Positions 23,487-31,194 of a stretch of 64,000 nucleotides of DNA are shown piece after piece. The notes under the pieces were generated by a model. That model searched no databases and was not told the DNA's origin. It saw only the letters and a list, made by a program, of their open reading frames with translations. How positions within the stretch are numbered: the stretch's first letter is position 1; each line of letters opens with the position of its first letter. The DNA is from Acidobacteriota bacterium (GTDB taxonomy: Bacteria; Acidobacteriota; Thermoanaerobaculia; UBA5066), in NCBI GenBank assembly GCA_016716715.1, contig JADJVE010000007.1:1-64000 (forward strand), given 5' to 3'. Both the position numbers and the translations under genes were made by a program.

Positions 23487-24382
23487 TTGAACACCGCCCT
23501 CACGCGCGCGGCGAGGCCCGGCAGGCCCTGCGGGAACGCGACGAGGGTGACGAAGAGGAGCGTGAAGCTCGCAGCGTCCTGCAGGGAGGTCGGCAGCGTC
23601 GTCCACGAGCCGAGCCCGTTCTCGAGGAACGCGAGGACGAGCGCCCCGGCCGCGACGCCGGTGACGCTCTCCATGCCGCCGAGGACGATGATGCAGAACG
23701 CCTTCAGGAGGAAGCTCCGGCCGAAGTCCGGCGTGAAGGCATAGAGCGAGGACAGCATCCCGCCCGCCACACCCGCGAACGCCGTCCCGAGGCCGAACGC
23801 CATCGCCGAAATGCGGTCCGCGTCCACGCCCGCGAGGAGGGCCGCGTCGCGGTTCTGCGTCACGGCGCGGATCGCCTTGCCGAGGTACGTCGCCTTCAGG
23901 ACGACGTTCAGGAAGACGAGAGACAGAACGCTCCCCGCGAATACGAACAGCGACGGCACGCCCACCCGCACGCCCAGCACGGGCACCGATTTCATCGTGT
24001 AGGACGTCAGGATGGACTGCGTGTCGCCCGTCCAGATCACGTACGCGAGGTTCTGGAGGACGAGCCAGACGCCGAAGAGCAGCAGGAGAGACTCCATGGA
24101 CGGCGTCGACCCCGAGCGGGGGAGCCGGCGCACGACGAGCCGGTAGAGGACGACTCCGATCAGGAAGAAGAGCGGCCCGACGACGAGAAGCGAGAGGAAC
24201 GGGTCGAGGCCGAAGCGCGTAAAGAGCGCGAGCGTCGCGTAGGCCCCGAGCATCATCAGGCCGGCGTGCGCGAGGTTGATGATGCGCATCACCCCGTAGA
24301 TCACCGCGAGGCCGTACGCCATCGTCGCGTACAGCGCCGCGGAGATCACGGTGTTGACGAGGACCCCGGCAATGTCCTGCAA
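23483..24382 (-). CDS. livH: branched-chain amino-acid-type ABC permease LivH
   Basis: 299 residues with a TTG start at 24382, which leaves the usual short N-terminus before the first membrane segment. Landmarks are YGLAVIYGVMRIINLAHAGLM, the coupling loop AVTQNRDAALLAGVDADRI and GMESVTGVAAGALVLAFLEN. It lies 20 bases downstream of the alcohol dehydrogenase gene and begins the liv block. No substrate-binding protein gene is adjacent; candidates are at 39066 or elsewhere. Confidence 0.92.
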   Translation of the reverse strand: MQDIAGVLVNTVISAALYATMAYGLAVIYGVMRIINLAHAGLMMLGAYATLALFTRFGLDPFLSLLVVGPLFFLIGVVLYRLVVRRLPRSGSTPSMESLLLLFGVWLVLQNLAYVIWTGDTQSILTSYTMKSVPVLGVRVGVPSLFVFAGSVLSLVFLNVVLKATYLGKAIRAVTQNRDAALLAGVDADRISAMAFGLGTAFAGVAGGMLSSLYAFTPDFGRSFLLKAFCIIVLGGMESVTGVAAGALVLAFLENGLGSWTTLPTSLQDAASFTLLFVTLVAFPQGLPGLAARVRAVFK

Positions 24383-24402
24383 GAGGCCCCGAGATTAGCA
24401 GG

Positions 24403-25452
24403 CTAGGCGAGGCTCGCCGCGTCGATCACGAAGCGGTAACGCACGTCGCTCTTCATCATCCGGTCGTAGGCCTCGTTGATCTTGCCGGCGGGGATGACTT
24501 CCACGTCGGCGGTGATCTTCTTCGCGGCGCAGAAGTCCAGCATCTCCTGCGTCTCGGCGATCCCGCCGATCATGGAGCCCGCCAGTTTCTTGTTCCCGAA
24601 GATGACGGACATGGCGGAGATCCGGGCGGGCTCGGGCGGCACGCCCACGACCACCATGGCGCCGCCCGTCCGCAGCATCCCGAGGTGGGCGTCGAGGTCG
24701 TGCGGGACGGAGATCGTGTCGATGATGAGGTCGAACCGTCCGGCCAGCTTTTTGAACGTCCCTTTGTCGCTGGTGAGCTCGAACGCATGCGCGCCGAGGC
24801 GCTTCGCGTCGGCTTCCTTCGACCGCGACGTCGAGAGCATCGTGACCTCGGCGCCCATCGCGGCGGCGTGCTTGACGGCCATGTGGCCGAGGCCGCCGAG
24901 GCCCACGACGCCGACGCGGTCGCCCGGCTTGCAATTCCACTGGCGCAGCGGCGAGTACGTGGTGATCCCGGCACAGAGGAGCGGCGCGGCGGCGGCGAGG
25001 TCGAGCCCGGCGGGCACCTTCACGGCGAAACGCTCCTTCACGACGACGCGCTGCGAGTAGCCGCCATAGGTCGGCGTCTTGCGGTCCATCTCCGTGCCGT
25101 TGTACGTGAACGCGGCGCCGCCGAGGCAGAACTGCTCGAGGCCGCGCTTGCAGGGGTCGCACGCGAGGCACGAGTCGACGAAGCAGCCCACGCCGGCGAG
25201 GTCTCCGGCCTTGAACTTCGTGACGCCCGGACCGGTCCGCGACACGCGTCCGACGATCTCGTGGCCGGGGACCATGGGGTAGATCCCCTTGCCCCATTCG
25301 TCGCGCACCTGGTGGATGTCGGAGTGGCAGACGCCGCAGAAGAGGATCTCGATCTCGACGTCGGTGGCGCCGGGCTCGCGGCGGTCGATCGTGAGCGGGA
25401 CGAGAAGGGCGTTCGGCGCGGGCGCGCCAAAGGCACGGACGGTTGAGGACAT
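24403..25452 (-). CDS. zinc-dependent NAD(P) alcohol dehydrogenase (YahK/CAD-like MDR)
   Basis: 349 residues, AAGGAG before ATG 25452. Catalytic zinc ligands CGVCHSD and GHE (MVPGHEIVGRV), structural zinc cysteines in the CLACDPCKRGLEQFC stretch, and the Rossmann motif GVVGLGGLGHMAVK. It matches the cinnamyl/aldehyde-reducing medium-chain dehydrogenases that interconvert aldehydes and alcohols. Same strand and 20 bases ahead of livHMGF, so it may metabolise the transported compound (inference). Confidence 0.9.
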   Translation of the reverse strand: MSSTVRAFGAPAPNALLVPLTIDRREPGATDVEIEILFCGVCHSDIHQVRDEWGKGIYPMVPGHEIVGRVSRTGPGVTKFKAGDLAGVGCFVDSCLACDPCKRGLEQFCLGGAAFTYNGTEMDRKTPTYGGYSQRVVVKERFAVKVPAGLDLAAAAPLLCAGITTYSPLRQWNCKPGDRVGVVGLGGLGHMAVKHAAAMGAEVTMLSTSRSKEADAKRLGAHAFELTSDKGTFKKLAGRFDLIIDTISVPHDLDAHLGMLRTGGAMVVVGVPPEPARISAMSVIFGNKKLAGSMIGGIAETQEMLDFCAAKKITADVEVIPAGKINEAYDRMMKSDVRYRFVIDAASLA

Positions 25453-25474
25453 GGATTCTCCTTGTGGGCTCTAC

Positions 25475-25490
25475 GCCGCCTGAGGGCGGC
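25475..25490. terminator. GC hairpin between the SdpI and alcohol dehydrogenase genes
   Basis: Stem GCCGCC/GGCGGC with a TGAG loop. No T-run follows on the minus strand, so it may only slow transcription or protect the downstream RNA; terminator function is doubtful. Confidence 0.25.
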
Positions 25491-25502
25491 CGGATGGAGA
25501 GT

Positions 25503-25853
25503 CTAGCGGGGCGGCCCGAGCGTCCGGACGTAGCGCGCCGTGGCGACGGCCGCGACGAGGGTGGGCGCGACGAGAACGATGAGAGAGACGGGCAGGAAGA
25601 CGTCCGGCGGGAACGGCCTGAGGACGTAGAGCGCCCATGCCGCGAGCACGCCGCAGAGGCACGCGACGATCAGGCGACGCCCGAAATACGCGTTGGCGTC
25701 GTACCAGATTTCTTCGCTCGAGAGGGTGGCCCGGGTCCGGAATCCGTACACGACGTTGGGCGGCACCTTCCCGAGCGCGAGCGGAATCGCCACGAGGATC
25801 AGGACGATCGAGAGCCCTAGGACCGTGAAGAAGCCCTTTTCGAAGACGGTCAT
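25503..25853 (-). CDS. SdpI-family small membrane protein
   Basis: 116 residues with three hydrophobic segments. The middle motif VVYGFRTRATLSSEEIWYDANAYFGRR is the SdpI/YhfL-type signature (GxRT...S...W..AN...G). SdpI of Bacillus is an immunity/signalling protein, but most family members are uncharacterised. Last gene of the minus-strand run beginning at 28931; nine bases after the DinB-like gene. Confidence 0.8.
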   Translation of the reverse strand: MTVFEKGFFTVLGLSIVLILVAIPLALGKVPPNVVYGFRTRATLSSEEIWYDANAYFGRRLIVACLCGVLAAWALYVLRPFPPDVFLPVSLIVLVAPTLVAAVATARYVRTLGPPR

Positions 25854-25862
25854 TCGACGCCT

Positions 25863-26390
25863 CTACTCCTTCTTCGGCGGTCCCGGCGGCTGGGGCGGCT
25901 GGTCCCGGTGCCACCAGGCGTCGGGCGCGGCGGGCTCGGGCTGCAAGGGGCCGACGTTGTCGGCGGACACCTTCGCGAAGATGAAGTTCTCGGACGGAAC
26001 CGGCTCGCCCGCGAGGCGCCGGAGCATCGCGAGCTGGCCGGCGTGCGTCATCGCGTCCGAGAGCGGCCCCTGCAGGAACTGCTCGTCGGAGATCCGGGCC
26101 ACGAGCAGGGGATCCGTGAAGTCGTCGCGCAACGCCTCGAGCGTCGCGTGGAAGCGGGCGACCTCGTCCTCGAACGTCGCGAGCCGCGGCGGAGCGAAAT
26201 CGCCCCCGTGGAGCATCGTCCGCGCGTAGCCGACGACGCCGGTCATGTGCCAGACGAGCTCGTGCGGCGTCCGGACGTTCACGCCCGCGCGGAACTCCCC
26301 GAAGCCGGCCGGAGCGCCGCGCAGCGCCTTCTGCGCGCGGTAGGCGAGGGCCCCGAGGAAGTGCCGCAGGAGGCGCCGGGACTCGGTCAC
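25863..26390 (-). CDS. DinB/YfiT-like putative metalloenzyme
   Basis: 175 residues from GTG 26390. Four-helix DinB-like pattern with candidate metal ligands in ELVWHMTGVVGYAR and DAMTHAGQLAMLRRLAG, an NVRTPHELVWH context common in this family. The C-terminus is Pro-rich (PPQPPGPPKKE). DinB-like proteins include thiol S-transferases and many unknowns; the actual role is not evident. Confidence 0.75.
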   Translation of the reverse strand: MTESRRLLRHFLGALAYRAQKALRGAPAGFGEFRAGVNVRTPHELVWHMTGVVGYARTMLHGGDFAPPRLATFEDEVARFHATLEALRDDFTDPLLVARISDEQFLQGPLSDAMTHAGQLAMLRRLAGEPVPSENFIFAKVSADNVGPLQPEPAAPDAWWHRDQPPQPPGPPKKE

Positions 26391-26418
26391 GCGCCGACTC
26401 TAGCGAATCGGGCGTCCC

Positions 26419-26757
26419 TCACGCCATGAGGGCCTTGATGTGCTTCGACACGGCCCTCAGCTGCGCCGCGTCGGCGCCGCCGAGGACGGACCGGACGATG
26501 GGCGCCATCACGCGGACGGCCCCCGACACTCCGAGGCTCGCCGTCTGCCGCGCGACGAAGCCCAGCTTCGCGTCGGCGACGGCTTTGAGGAAGTAGTGGT
26601 CCATCCCGGACTCGGTGAGCGTGAGGACGAGCGCGCACAGGTCGTCCGCGTGCCGCGTCGGATCGGCGTCGCCGTCGATCTTCGTCAGGATCTTCAGCGT
26701 GCGCGAGCGCAGGGCGGGTGGGAGAGGGAACCGGAGGGACGTCTTCGATGCGGGCAT
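26419..26757 (-). CDS. small protein of unknown function
   Basis: 112 residues from ATG 26757, chosen because GAGGAGG sits just upstream. A GTG at 26769 overlapping the cupin stop is an alternative. Helical, with HADDLCALVLTLTESGMDHYFL near the middle; no motif recognised. It lies between the cupin and DinB-like genes in one operon. Confidence 0.6.
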   Translation of the reverse strand: MPASKTSLRFPLPPALRSRTLKILTKIDGDADPTRHADDLCALVLTLTESGMDHYFLKAVADAKLGFVARQTASLGVSGAVRVMAPIVRSVLGGADAAQLRAVSKHIKALMA

Positions 26758-26765
26758 TTGCCTCC

Positions 26766-27431
26766 TCACTTAAGTTCGAATTCGACGAGGACTCCACTCT
26801 CCTTGCCATCGTTGACGAATGTGTGCGTGACCGCCGCCTCGACCCAGTGGAGGTCGCCGGCCTTGACCGGATGCGCCATGGAGGCGTTATCGGGCGACGT
26901 CATGCGCAGGTTCATGTCGGTCGCGGCGACGAGCAGGTACGGGCGCGCGTGGGTGTGCTGCGCCGAACCGGCGCCGGGCGCCAGCTCGTAGCGGTAGACG
27001 CGCATCTGCGGGTTTTCCGCCGCGGGCGCCGAGATCGGGGGCGCCGCGGCACCGGCTGGCCGCTTCAGGATCTGCACGTCGATGACGTCGAACAGCGTGG
27101 TCCCGACATTCCTGACCCGGTGCGTGAGCGCCTTGGGCTCGTTGTTCCGCGCCGACACGAAGCCGGCAGCCCTGGATTCGGGCGCGCCCGCCGGCATCCC
27201 GGGGCTGTCCGACGTCACGGTCGCCCTGCTCAGGCGGACGGCCGCGTCGTCGTGGGCGTGGATGTGCATCCCGGAGGCCTTTCCGGGCTCGAGGGTCACG
27301 CGAAAGGCCTGGACGTAGTCGTTCTTCAGGACCGTCCTGTGTTCCGGCTCCTGTTCGACGGGAACCGCGCCGTCCGGCGCTGGCGACGCCGCGGCTGCGG
27401 CGGCGATCAGGGCGATGATGGCGACGTTCAT
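26766..27431 (-). CDS. exported double-cupin-like protein
   Basis: 221 residues with a short signal peptide (IIALIAAAAAASPA). Two cupin-type halves: the first has GMHIHAHDDAAVRLS, the second AQHTHARPYLLVA with GDLHWVEAAVTHTFVN. Histidines could bind a metal. Its ATG overlaps the TGA of the DUF1801 gene (ATGA). Function unknown. Confidence 0.7.
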   Translation of the reverse strand: MNVAIIALIAAAAAASPAPDGAVPVEQEPEHRTVLKNDYVQAFRVTLEPGKASGMHIHAHDDAAVRLSRATVTSDSPGMPAGAPESRAAGFVSARNNEPKALTHRVRNVGTTLFDVIDVQILKRPAGAAAPPISAPAAENPQMRVYRYELAPGAGSAQHTHARPYLLVAATDMNLRMTSPDNASMAHPVKAGDLHWVEAAVTHTFVNDGKESGVLVEFELK

Positions 27432-27847
27432 CTCTTCGCTCTCCTCGAGGACTTCGATTTGCCAGAGCTGTTCAGGTCAACCGCCTGGCGAAAGAGCGCT
27501 TTGAAGGCGGACCCGTCGACTTTCTCTCCCTCGTGGATGTCGATCGCTCGGCGCGCGTTTCCGTCGAGGCTCGAGTTGAAGAGACGGGCCGGATCCTTCA
27601 GGGACGCGCCCTTGTGGAAGGTGAGCTTCACGACGCTCTTGTAGGTCTCGCCCGTGCAGATGATGCCGTCGTGCGCCCAGACCGGAGTGCCCATCCACTT
27701 CCACTCCTCGACCACGTCCGGGTCCGCTTCCCTGATGAGCTTGCGCATTCGGCCGAGGGTCTCCCCGCGCCAGTCACCGAGTTCGGCGATTCTCTTGGAG
27801 ATGAGCTCCGATGCCGACTTGTTCTGGCTCGAACCCGACTGCTTCAT
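27428..27847 (-). CDS. DUF1801 (YdhG-like) protein
   Basis: 139 residues. RMRKLIREADPDVVEEWKW, GTPVWAHDGIICTGE and VKLTFHKGASLKDPA are typical of the DUF1801 fold, related to frataxin/YdhG-like proteins of unknown role. Basic C-terminal tail. Three bases after the RibD_C gene stop. Confidence 0.85.
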   Translation of the reverse strand: MKQSGSSQNKSASELISKRIAELGDWRGETLGRMRKLIREADPDVVEEWKWMGTPVWAHDGIICTGETYKSVVKLTFHKGASLKDPARLFNSSLDGNARRAIDIHEGEKVDGSAFKALFRQAVDLNSSGKSKSSRRAKR

Positions 27848-27850
27848 GAG

Positions 27851-28432
27851 CTATCCGGTCTTCAAAGGCCCGGCGATCTTGTAGGTGCTGAAGTTGATGC
27901 CGGACGGGAATGCTTTCGTGCTGACGAGCTCGAACGAGCGTGGCGGGGTTCCCTCGGCAAAGAAGCGCTTCCCCGTGCCCAACAGGACCGGATAGACGGC
28001 CAGCAGGACTTCATCCGCAAGCCCTTGTTCGAGCAGCGGCGATGTCAGCGTGGAGCTACCCGAGAGGACGAGGTCCGGGCCGTCCTGCGCCTTGATGCGG
28101 CGAATGCCCTCGACGATGTCCGGTCCAAGGCCCTCGAACGGGCCCCATTCGAGACTCTCGGGGCGGTGAGTCGCGACATATTTTTTTGCCGCATTGAGGA
28201 CGTCCGCCATCGGACTGCTCGGCGCCTTTGGCCAGAAGCCCGACCAGATGTCGTAGGTGCGACGGCCCAGCAGCAGATCGAAGCTCCCGCCATACGCCGC
28301 GAGCATTGCATCCCGGCCAGCGGGGGTCCGATAGGGCGCGGTCCAGTCGCTGTAGGGGAAATCGTCGTCGTCGACGGAATGCTGGATCACGCCGTCCAGC
28401 GAAATGTGTTCGATGATTCTGAGCTTTCTCAT
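27851..28432 (-). CDS. dihydrofolate reductase/RibD C-terminal family protein
   Basis: 193 residues, GGAG before ATG 28432. IIEHISLDGVIQ, LLLGRRTYDIWSGFWP, KYVATHRPE, LVLSGSSTLTSPLLEQGLADEVLL and VYPVLLGTGKRFF follow the RibD_C (YwjB-like) reductase pattern. It probably uses NADPH, substrate unknown. Stand-alone RibD_C proteins are common near DUF1801, VOC and DinB genes, as here. Confidence 0.88.
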   Translation of the reverse strand: MRKLRIIEHISLDGVIQHSVDDDDFPYSDWTAPYRTPAGRDAMLAAYGGSFDLLLGRRTYDIWSGFWPKAPSSPMADVLNAAKKYVATHRPESLEWGPFEGLGPDIVEGIRRIKAQDGPDLVLSGSSTLTSPLLEQGLADEVLLAVYPVLLGTGKRFFAEGTPPRSFELVSTKAFPSGINFSTYKIAGPLKTG

Positions 28433-28448
28433 TTGAGTCTCCGCGCCG

Positions 28449-28931
28449 TCACTTCGCTGGCTTCCGGCGAGGCCGTTTCATCGCCGCAGTCGACTTGATG
28501 ATCAGTGTGCCACGACCCCTGGAAGGCAACGGAACACTGGCCCGGTCAATCGTAGCGGCGATCAGCGCCTCTACATCCGGATGCGCCAACTGTTTTGCAG
28601 CCTCCACCCGGATGAAGCGGGTCTGCCTACCCGATCCCATCAGGAGCTTCTTCGGGTCGGGCAATTGAGGTCCATGCATGAAGTACAGACGCACACCGTC
28701 GGCACGCGCGGCGGTTGAGACGATCGAGTCCACGCCGCGATCCGTCGGCGAATACGCGATGACGAGGGAGGTGCCGTAGTCGTACACCAGCTCGTTGGCA
28801 GCTGGCAGTCGCTTACGCACAGCGGATCGGACCGAGCGGATGAGCCGCTGGTCCCTGGGATCGAACCTCTCGATGAAGGACCGAAGGCGTGCTTCCGGTG
28901 TGCCCTTCGCGCTAACGGAGCCGGCCGCCAT
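28449..28931 (-). CDS. DUF1801 family protein
   Basis: 160 residues from ATG 28931, preceded by GGAGGAAGAG; the upstream ATG 28949 lies within that ribosome-binding sequence region and is less likely. ERFDPRDQRLIRSVRSAVRKRLPAANELVYDYG and LYFMHGPQLPDPKKLLMGSG fit the family. It begins about 40 bases after the attC site at 28973-29033 and could be the first gene of a cassette or of the flanking chromosome. Confidence 0.8.
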   Translation of the reverse strand: MAAGSVSAKGTPEARLRSFIERFDPRDQRLIRSVRSAVRKRLPAANELVYDYGTSLVIAYSPTDRGVDSIVSTAARADGVRLYFMHGPQLPDPKKLLMGSGRQTRFIRVEAAKQLAHPDVEALIAATIDRASVPLPSRGRGTLIIKSTAAMKRPRRKPAK

Positions 28932-28972
28932 CTCTTCCTCCAGATTCATGTACGGAGTGCTGCAAGAGTTCC

Positions 28973-29033
28973 GCCCAACGCTCTGGCTCGGCGGCGGGAC
29001 GCGCAGCGAACCGTCCGCTGCAACCGGTTGTCA
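28973..29033 (-). repeat. attC-like site 3 (integron cassette recombination site)
   Basis: Read on the minus strand, it ends in the core-site sequence GTTGGGC and contains TTGCAGCGGAC, shared with attC 1 and 2, with a CCGCCGAGCC arm opposite. The R'' end (GTGACAAC) is degenerate. It separates the broken VOC cassette from the DUF1801 gene. Confidence 0.6.
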
Positions 29034-29137
29034 CGCGGGGCAAGCCCGCACGCCGCCGCGCAGCACCAAAGACTTCGAACGAGACAGTGTCGCAGGTTGA
29101 TTCCCCATCGGCCGAGAGGTTTCGGCGACTTGGTCTG

Positions 29138-29600
29138 CTATGCGTCATCGTATGCTCTCTCCAGTGCCGCCACGTCCAGCTTTACCATCTTCATCATCGC
29201 TTCCATCACACCCTGTACCTTCTTTGGATTCTTGTCGCTGATGAGCTCCATGAAACGCCCGCCGCGACTGCCAAGTGATGCCGAATGCCGGATCGGTCAG
29301 CGGCCACACTGCGACGGGGGGCCGCCCGGCGCTGACCAGCTTGTTCCAGTACTCGTCAACTTCTTCCTGATCTTCGCAGTCGACAAAGAGCGAGATACCT
29401 TCGGAGAATCTGAAGTACGGGCCGCCGTTGTAACCCATGAAGGACTGACCACCGATGACGAATTCGGCGGAAGTGATTGGGCCGTCTTTACCAGTGCGGG
29501 CGACGTTCTTTATCTCAGAGCCCGGGAATGTGGTGGTGTAGAACGCCATTGCCGCTTCGGGGTGGGCCGTGGAAAGGCAAGGGGGGTCTCACTTGGACAT
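29138..29600 (-). pseudogene. VOC-superfamily (PhnB/3-demethylubiquinone methyltransferase-like) cassette gene, decayed
   Basis: The coding path starts at ATG 29600 (MSK then TGA) and continues in frame from about 29570 as AMAFYTTTFPGSEI, GQSFMGYNGGPYFRFSEGISLFV and DEYWNKL, typical of the PhnB-type glyoxalase fold. After AFGITWQ it must change frame to read FMELISDKNPKKVQGVM and VKLDVAALERAYDDA to the TAG at 29138. At least two lesions are therefore present, so the protein is not made as a whole. It lies directly after the R' half of attC2, as a cassette gene should. Confidence 0.8.
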
Positions 29601-29628
29601 CCGTGTGTCTCCCTTTGTTGGGGTCTCC

Positions 29629-29681
29629 GCCTCAACGATATCGAGTTCAGCGGCGAGAAGGAAGGAGCGCAGCGACTGACG
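29629..29681 (-). repeat. attC site 2, left half (split by IS)
   Basis: GCCTCAACGATATCGAG and TTCAGCGGCGAGAAGG are nearly identical to the left half of attC1 (31728-31808), with one extra C in the core. It ends at GACTGACG where the IS begins. Confidence 0.75.
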
Positions 29682-29691
29682 CCGAGATGGG

Positions 29692-29706
29692 ATGAGAAGG
29701 CCGGTC
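29692..29706 (+). repeat. left subterminal inverted repeat of the IS
   Basis: ATGAGAAGGCCGGTC, an exact reverse complement of 31139-31153. Confidence 0.9.
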
Positions 29707-29773
29707 TCCCCGACGCAGTCGGAAGATCCGCTGCAAGGGAAAAAGGGCTCGAGGCCCAGAAGGGAGACCGGCC

Positions 29774-30868
29774 GTGAAGAAGCGTAGCACCGGGAATGGG
29801 GCCGAGGTGACGGGAGCGTGGACGGCGGGGATGGACCTGGGGGATCGGACGAGCCACATCTGTGTGCTGGACGAGGGAGGGAGGGTGGTCGAGCGGGGCA
29901 AGGTGCCGACGACGCAGGAAGGGATGCGGAAGCGGTTCGAAGGAGCGGCACGAATGCGAATCGCCATGGAGGTGGGTACGCATTCGCCGTGGGTGAGCCG
30001 GCGTCTGAAAGGATTTGGGCACGAGGTGCTGGTGGCCAACCCGCGAAAGACCCGACTGATCTACCAGAGCCGCGGAAAGCAGGATGCTGTGGATGCCGAG
30101 GCGCTGGCGAGGATCGCGCGGCTGGACCCGAAGCTCCTGTACCCCGTGGAGCACCGTCCCGAAGGCGTCGCAGAGGATCTGGCCGTGCTGCGCGCGCGCG
30201 ACGTGCTGGTGAGAACACGGACGCAGCTCGTCAACCACGTCCGAGGAGCGGTGAAGGCCACGGGACACCGGCTGAAGAAATGCTCGGCTCGGACATTCTC
30301 GGAAAAGGCCGTGGACGAGATTCCCGAGGAGGTCGGCGAAGCGTTGTCGAGCGTCGTTGCGACGATCGAAGCCGTGTCGAAACAGATCCTGCAGCTCGAC
30401 AAACGCATCGCCGAGCTGGGGAAGAAGAAGTACCCGGAGACGGCGCTCTTGAGGCAGGTGGGAGGAGTGGGCCCGATCGTGGCGCTGGCCTACATCCTGA
30501 CGCTCGAGCATCCAGGCCGATTCCGTAAGAGCCGGGCCGTCGGGCCGTACCTCGGGCTCGTGCCGGCGCGAAGCCAGAGCGGGGAGAGCGACCCGCAGCT
30601 GCGCATCACGAAAGAGGGAGACGCGTTCTTGCGCCGCCTGCTGGTTCAGTCGGCGCAGTACGTCCTCGGCCCATTCGGGCCGGATTGCGATCTCAGGCGA
30701 GCCGGCCTTTCGTTGTCGGCTCGTGGAGAACGCAACGCGAAAAAGCGGGCCGTCATCGCCGTCGCACGAAAGCTGGCCGTGCTGTTGCACCGGCTGTGGA
30801 AGAGCGCGGAAGTCTATGAGCCGCTGCGCAAGGCCCGTGCACTCCAGGACGCGACCGTGGCGGCGTAA
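29774..30868 (+). CDS. IS110-family DEDD transposase
   Basis: 364 residues from GTG 29774 (GGGAG upstream). RuvC-like DEDD catalytic residues are in GMDLGDRTSH (Asp), IAMEVGTHSPW (Glu) and KQDAVDAEALA (Asp, Asp). The C-terminal Tnp_20 region has QVGGVGPIVALAYILTLE, AVGPYLGLVPARSQSG and the conserved Ser-containing segment around RRLLVQSAQYVLG. Full length with no stop. Members of this family act with an RNA guide encoded in the element's non-coding end. Confidence 0.95.
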   Translation: MKKRSTGNGAEVTGAWTAGMDLGDRTSHICVLDEGGRVVERGKVPTTQEGMRKRFEGAARMRIAMEVGTHSPWVSRRLKGFGHEVLVANPRKTRLIYQSRGKQDAVDAEALARIARLDPKLLYPVEHRPEGVAEDLAVLRARDVLVRTRTQLVNHVRGAVKATGHRLKKCSARTFSEKAVDEIPEEVGEALSSVVATIEAVSKQILQLDKRIAELGKKKYPETALLRQVGGVGPIVALAYILTLEHPGRFRKSRAVGPYLGLVPARSQSGESDPQLRITKEGDAFLRRLLVQSAQYVLGPFGPDCDLRRAGLSLSARGERNAKKRAVIAVARKLAVLLHRLWKSAEVYEPLRKARALQDATVAA

Positions 30869-31138
30869 GCAACCAGCGAAAGGGAACAGCAAGAGGATCC
30901 GATCAAAGTGATATCCCCATTCGAGTCAACGCCCCGTCAGGGCAACTGCGCAGCGGACTCTGGTCCCCACGGGCTTCGGCCCGTGACGGAAACACCGACG
31001 CCGAGATTGCAGCGCCCTCTCGGACTAGACCCCCTCATGCACCAGGCCGAAACGACGCGGCCCACACGAGTGCGAATGGAAGCGCGGCGAACAACTCGAG
31101 CTTCGGGACTCCCGGCGATCTCAGCCTCTGTTGACTAC
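30869..31138 (+). ncRNA. candidate guide RNA (bridge/seeker RNA) region of the IS
   Basis: This 270-base non-coding stretch lies between the transposase stop and the right inverted repeat, where IS1111-type elements encode their guide RNA. It contains a perfect 7-bp hairpin with a TTCG loop (30968-30985), CGTCAG (30935-30940) and GCAGCGGACTC (30950-30960), which are the reverse complements of the two attC flanks (CTGACG at 29676 and AGTCCGCTGC at 31157). GACGCCGAGAT (30997-31007) repeats the left attC/IS junction at 29678-29688. RNA boundaries are not known. Confidence 0.55.
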
Positions 31139-31153
31139 GACCGGCCTTCTCAT
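31139..31153 (-). repeat. right subterminal inverted repeat of the IS
   Basis: GACCGGCCTTCTCAT, exact inverted match to 29692-29706; three bases separate it from the rejoined attC sequence. Confidence 0.9.
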
Positions 31154-31156
31154 GGA

Positions 31157-31181
31157 AGTCCGCTGCAATGAGGTGTTAGGC
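31157..31181 (-). repeat. attC site 2, right half (split by IS)
   Basis: AGTCCGCTGCAATGAGGTG then TTAGGC are identical to the corresponding part of attC1 (31784-31808) apart from the first bases. The core GTTAGGC is intact. Confidence 0.8.
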
Positions 31182-31194
31182 GGCAGGCCGCACG

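Larger units (their letters stand above)
29682..31156 (+). mobile_element. IS110-family, IS1111-type insertion sequence inserted in an attC site
   Basis: About 1.47 kb with one transposase gene. Perfect 15-bp inverted repeats lie at 29692-29706 and 31139-31153, subterminal as in the IS1111 group, leaving up to ten bases outside on the left and three on the right. The flanks rejoin to an attC almost identical to attC1 (GACTGACG on the left, AGTCCGCTGC on the right). IS1111-attC elements are known to target cassette recombination sites. No target duplication is evident. Confidence 0.85.

Noticed and set aside
27428..28931. Further gene cassettes left of attC3
   Set aside because: The genes abut or overlap with no attC-like palindrome between them, and continue into an ordinary operon.
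30968..30985. TTCG hairpin as a terminator of the transposase gene
   Set aside because: No T-run follows, and it lies between guide-like segments in the IS non-coding end, which is better explained as part of the guide RNA.
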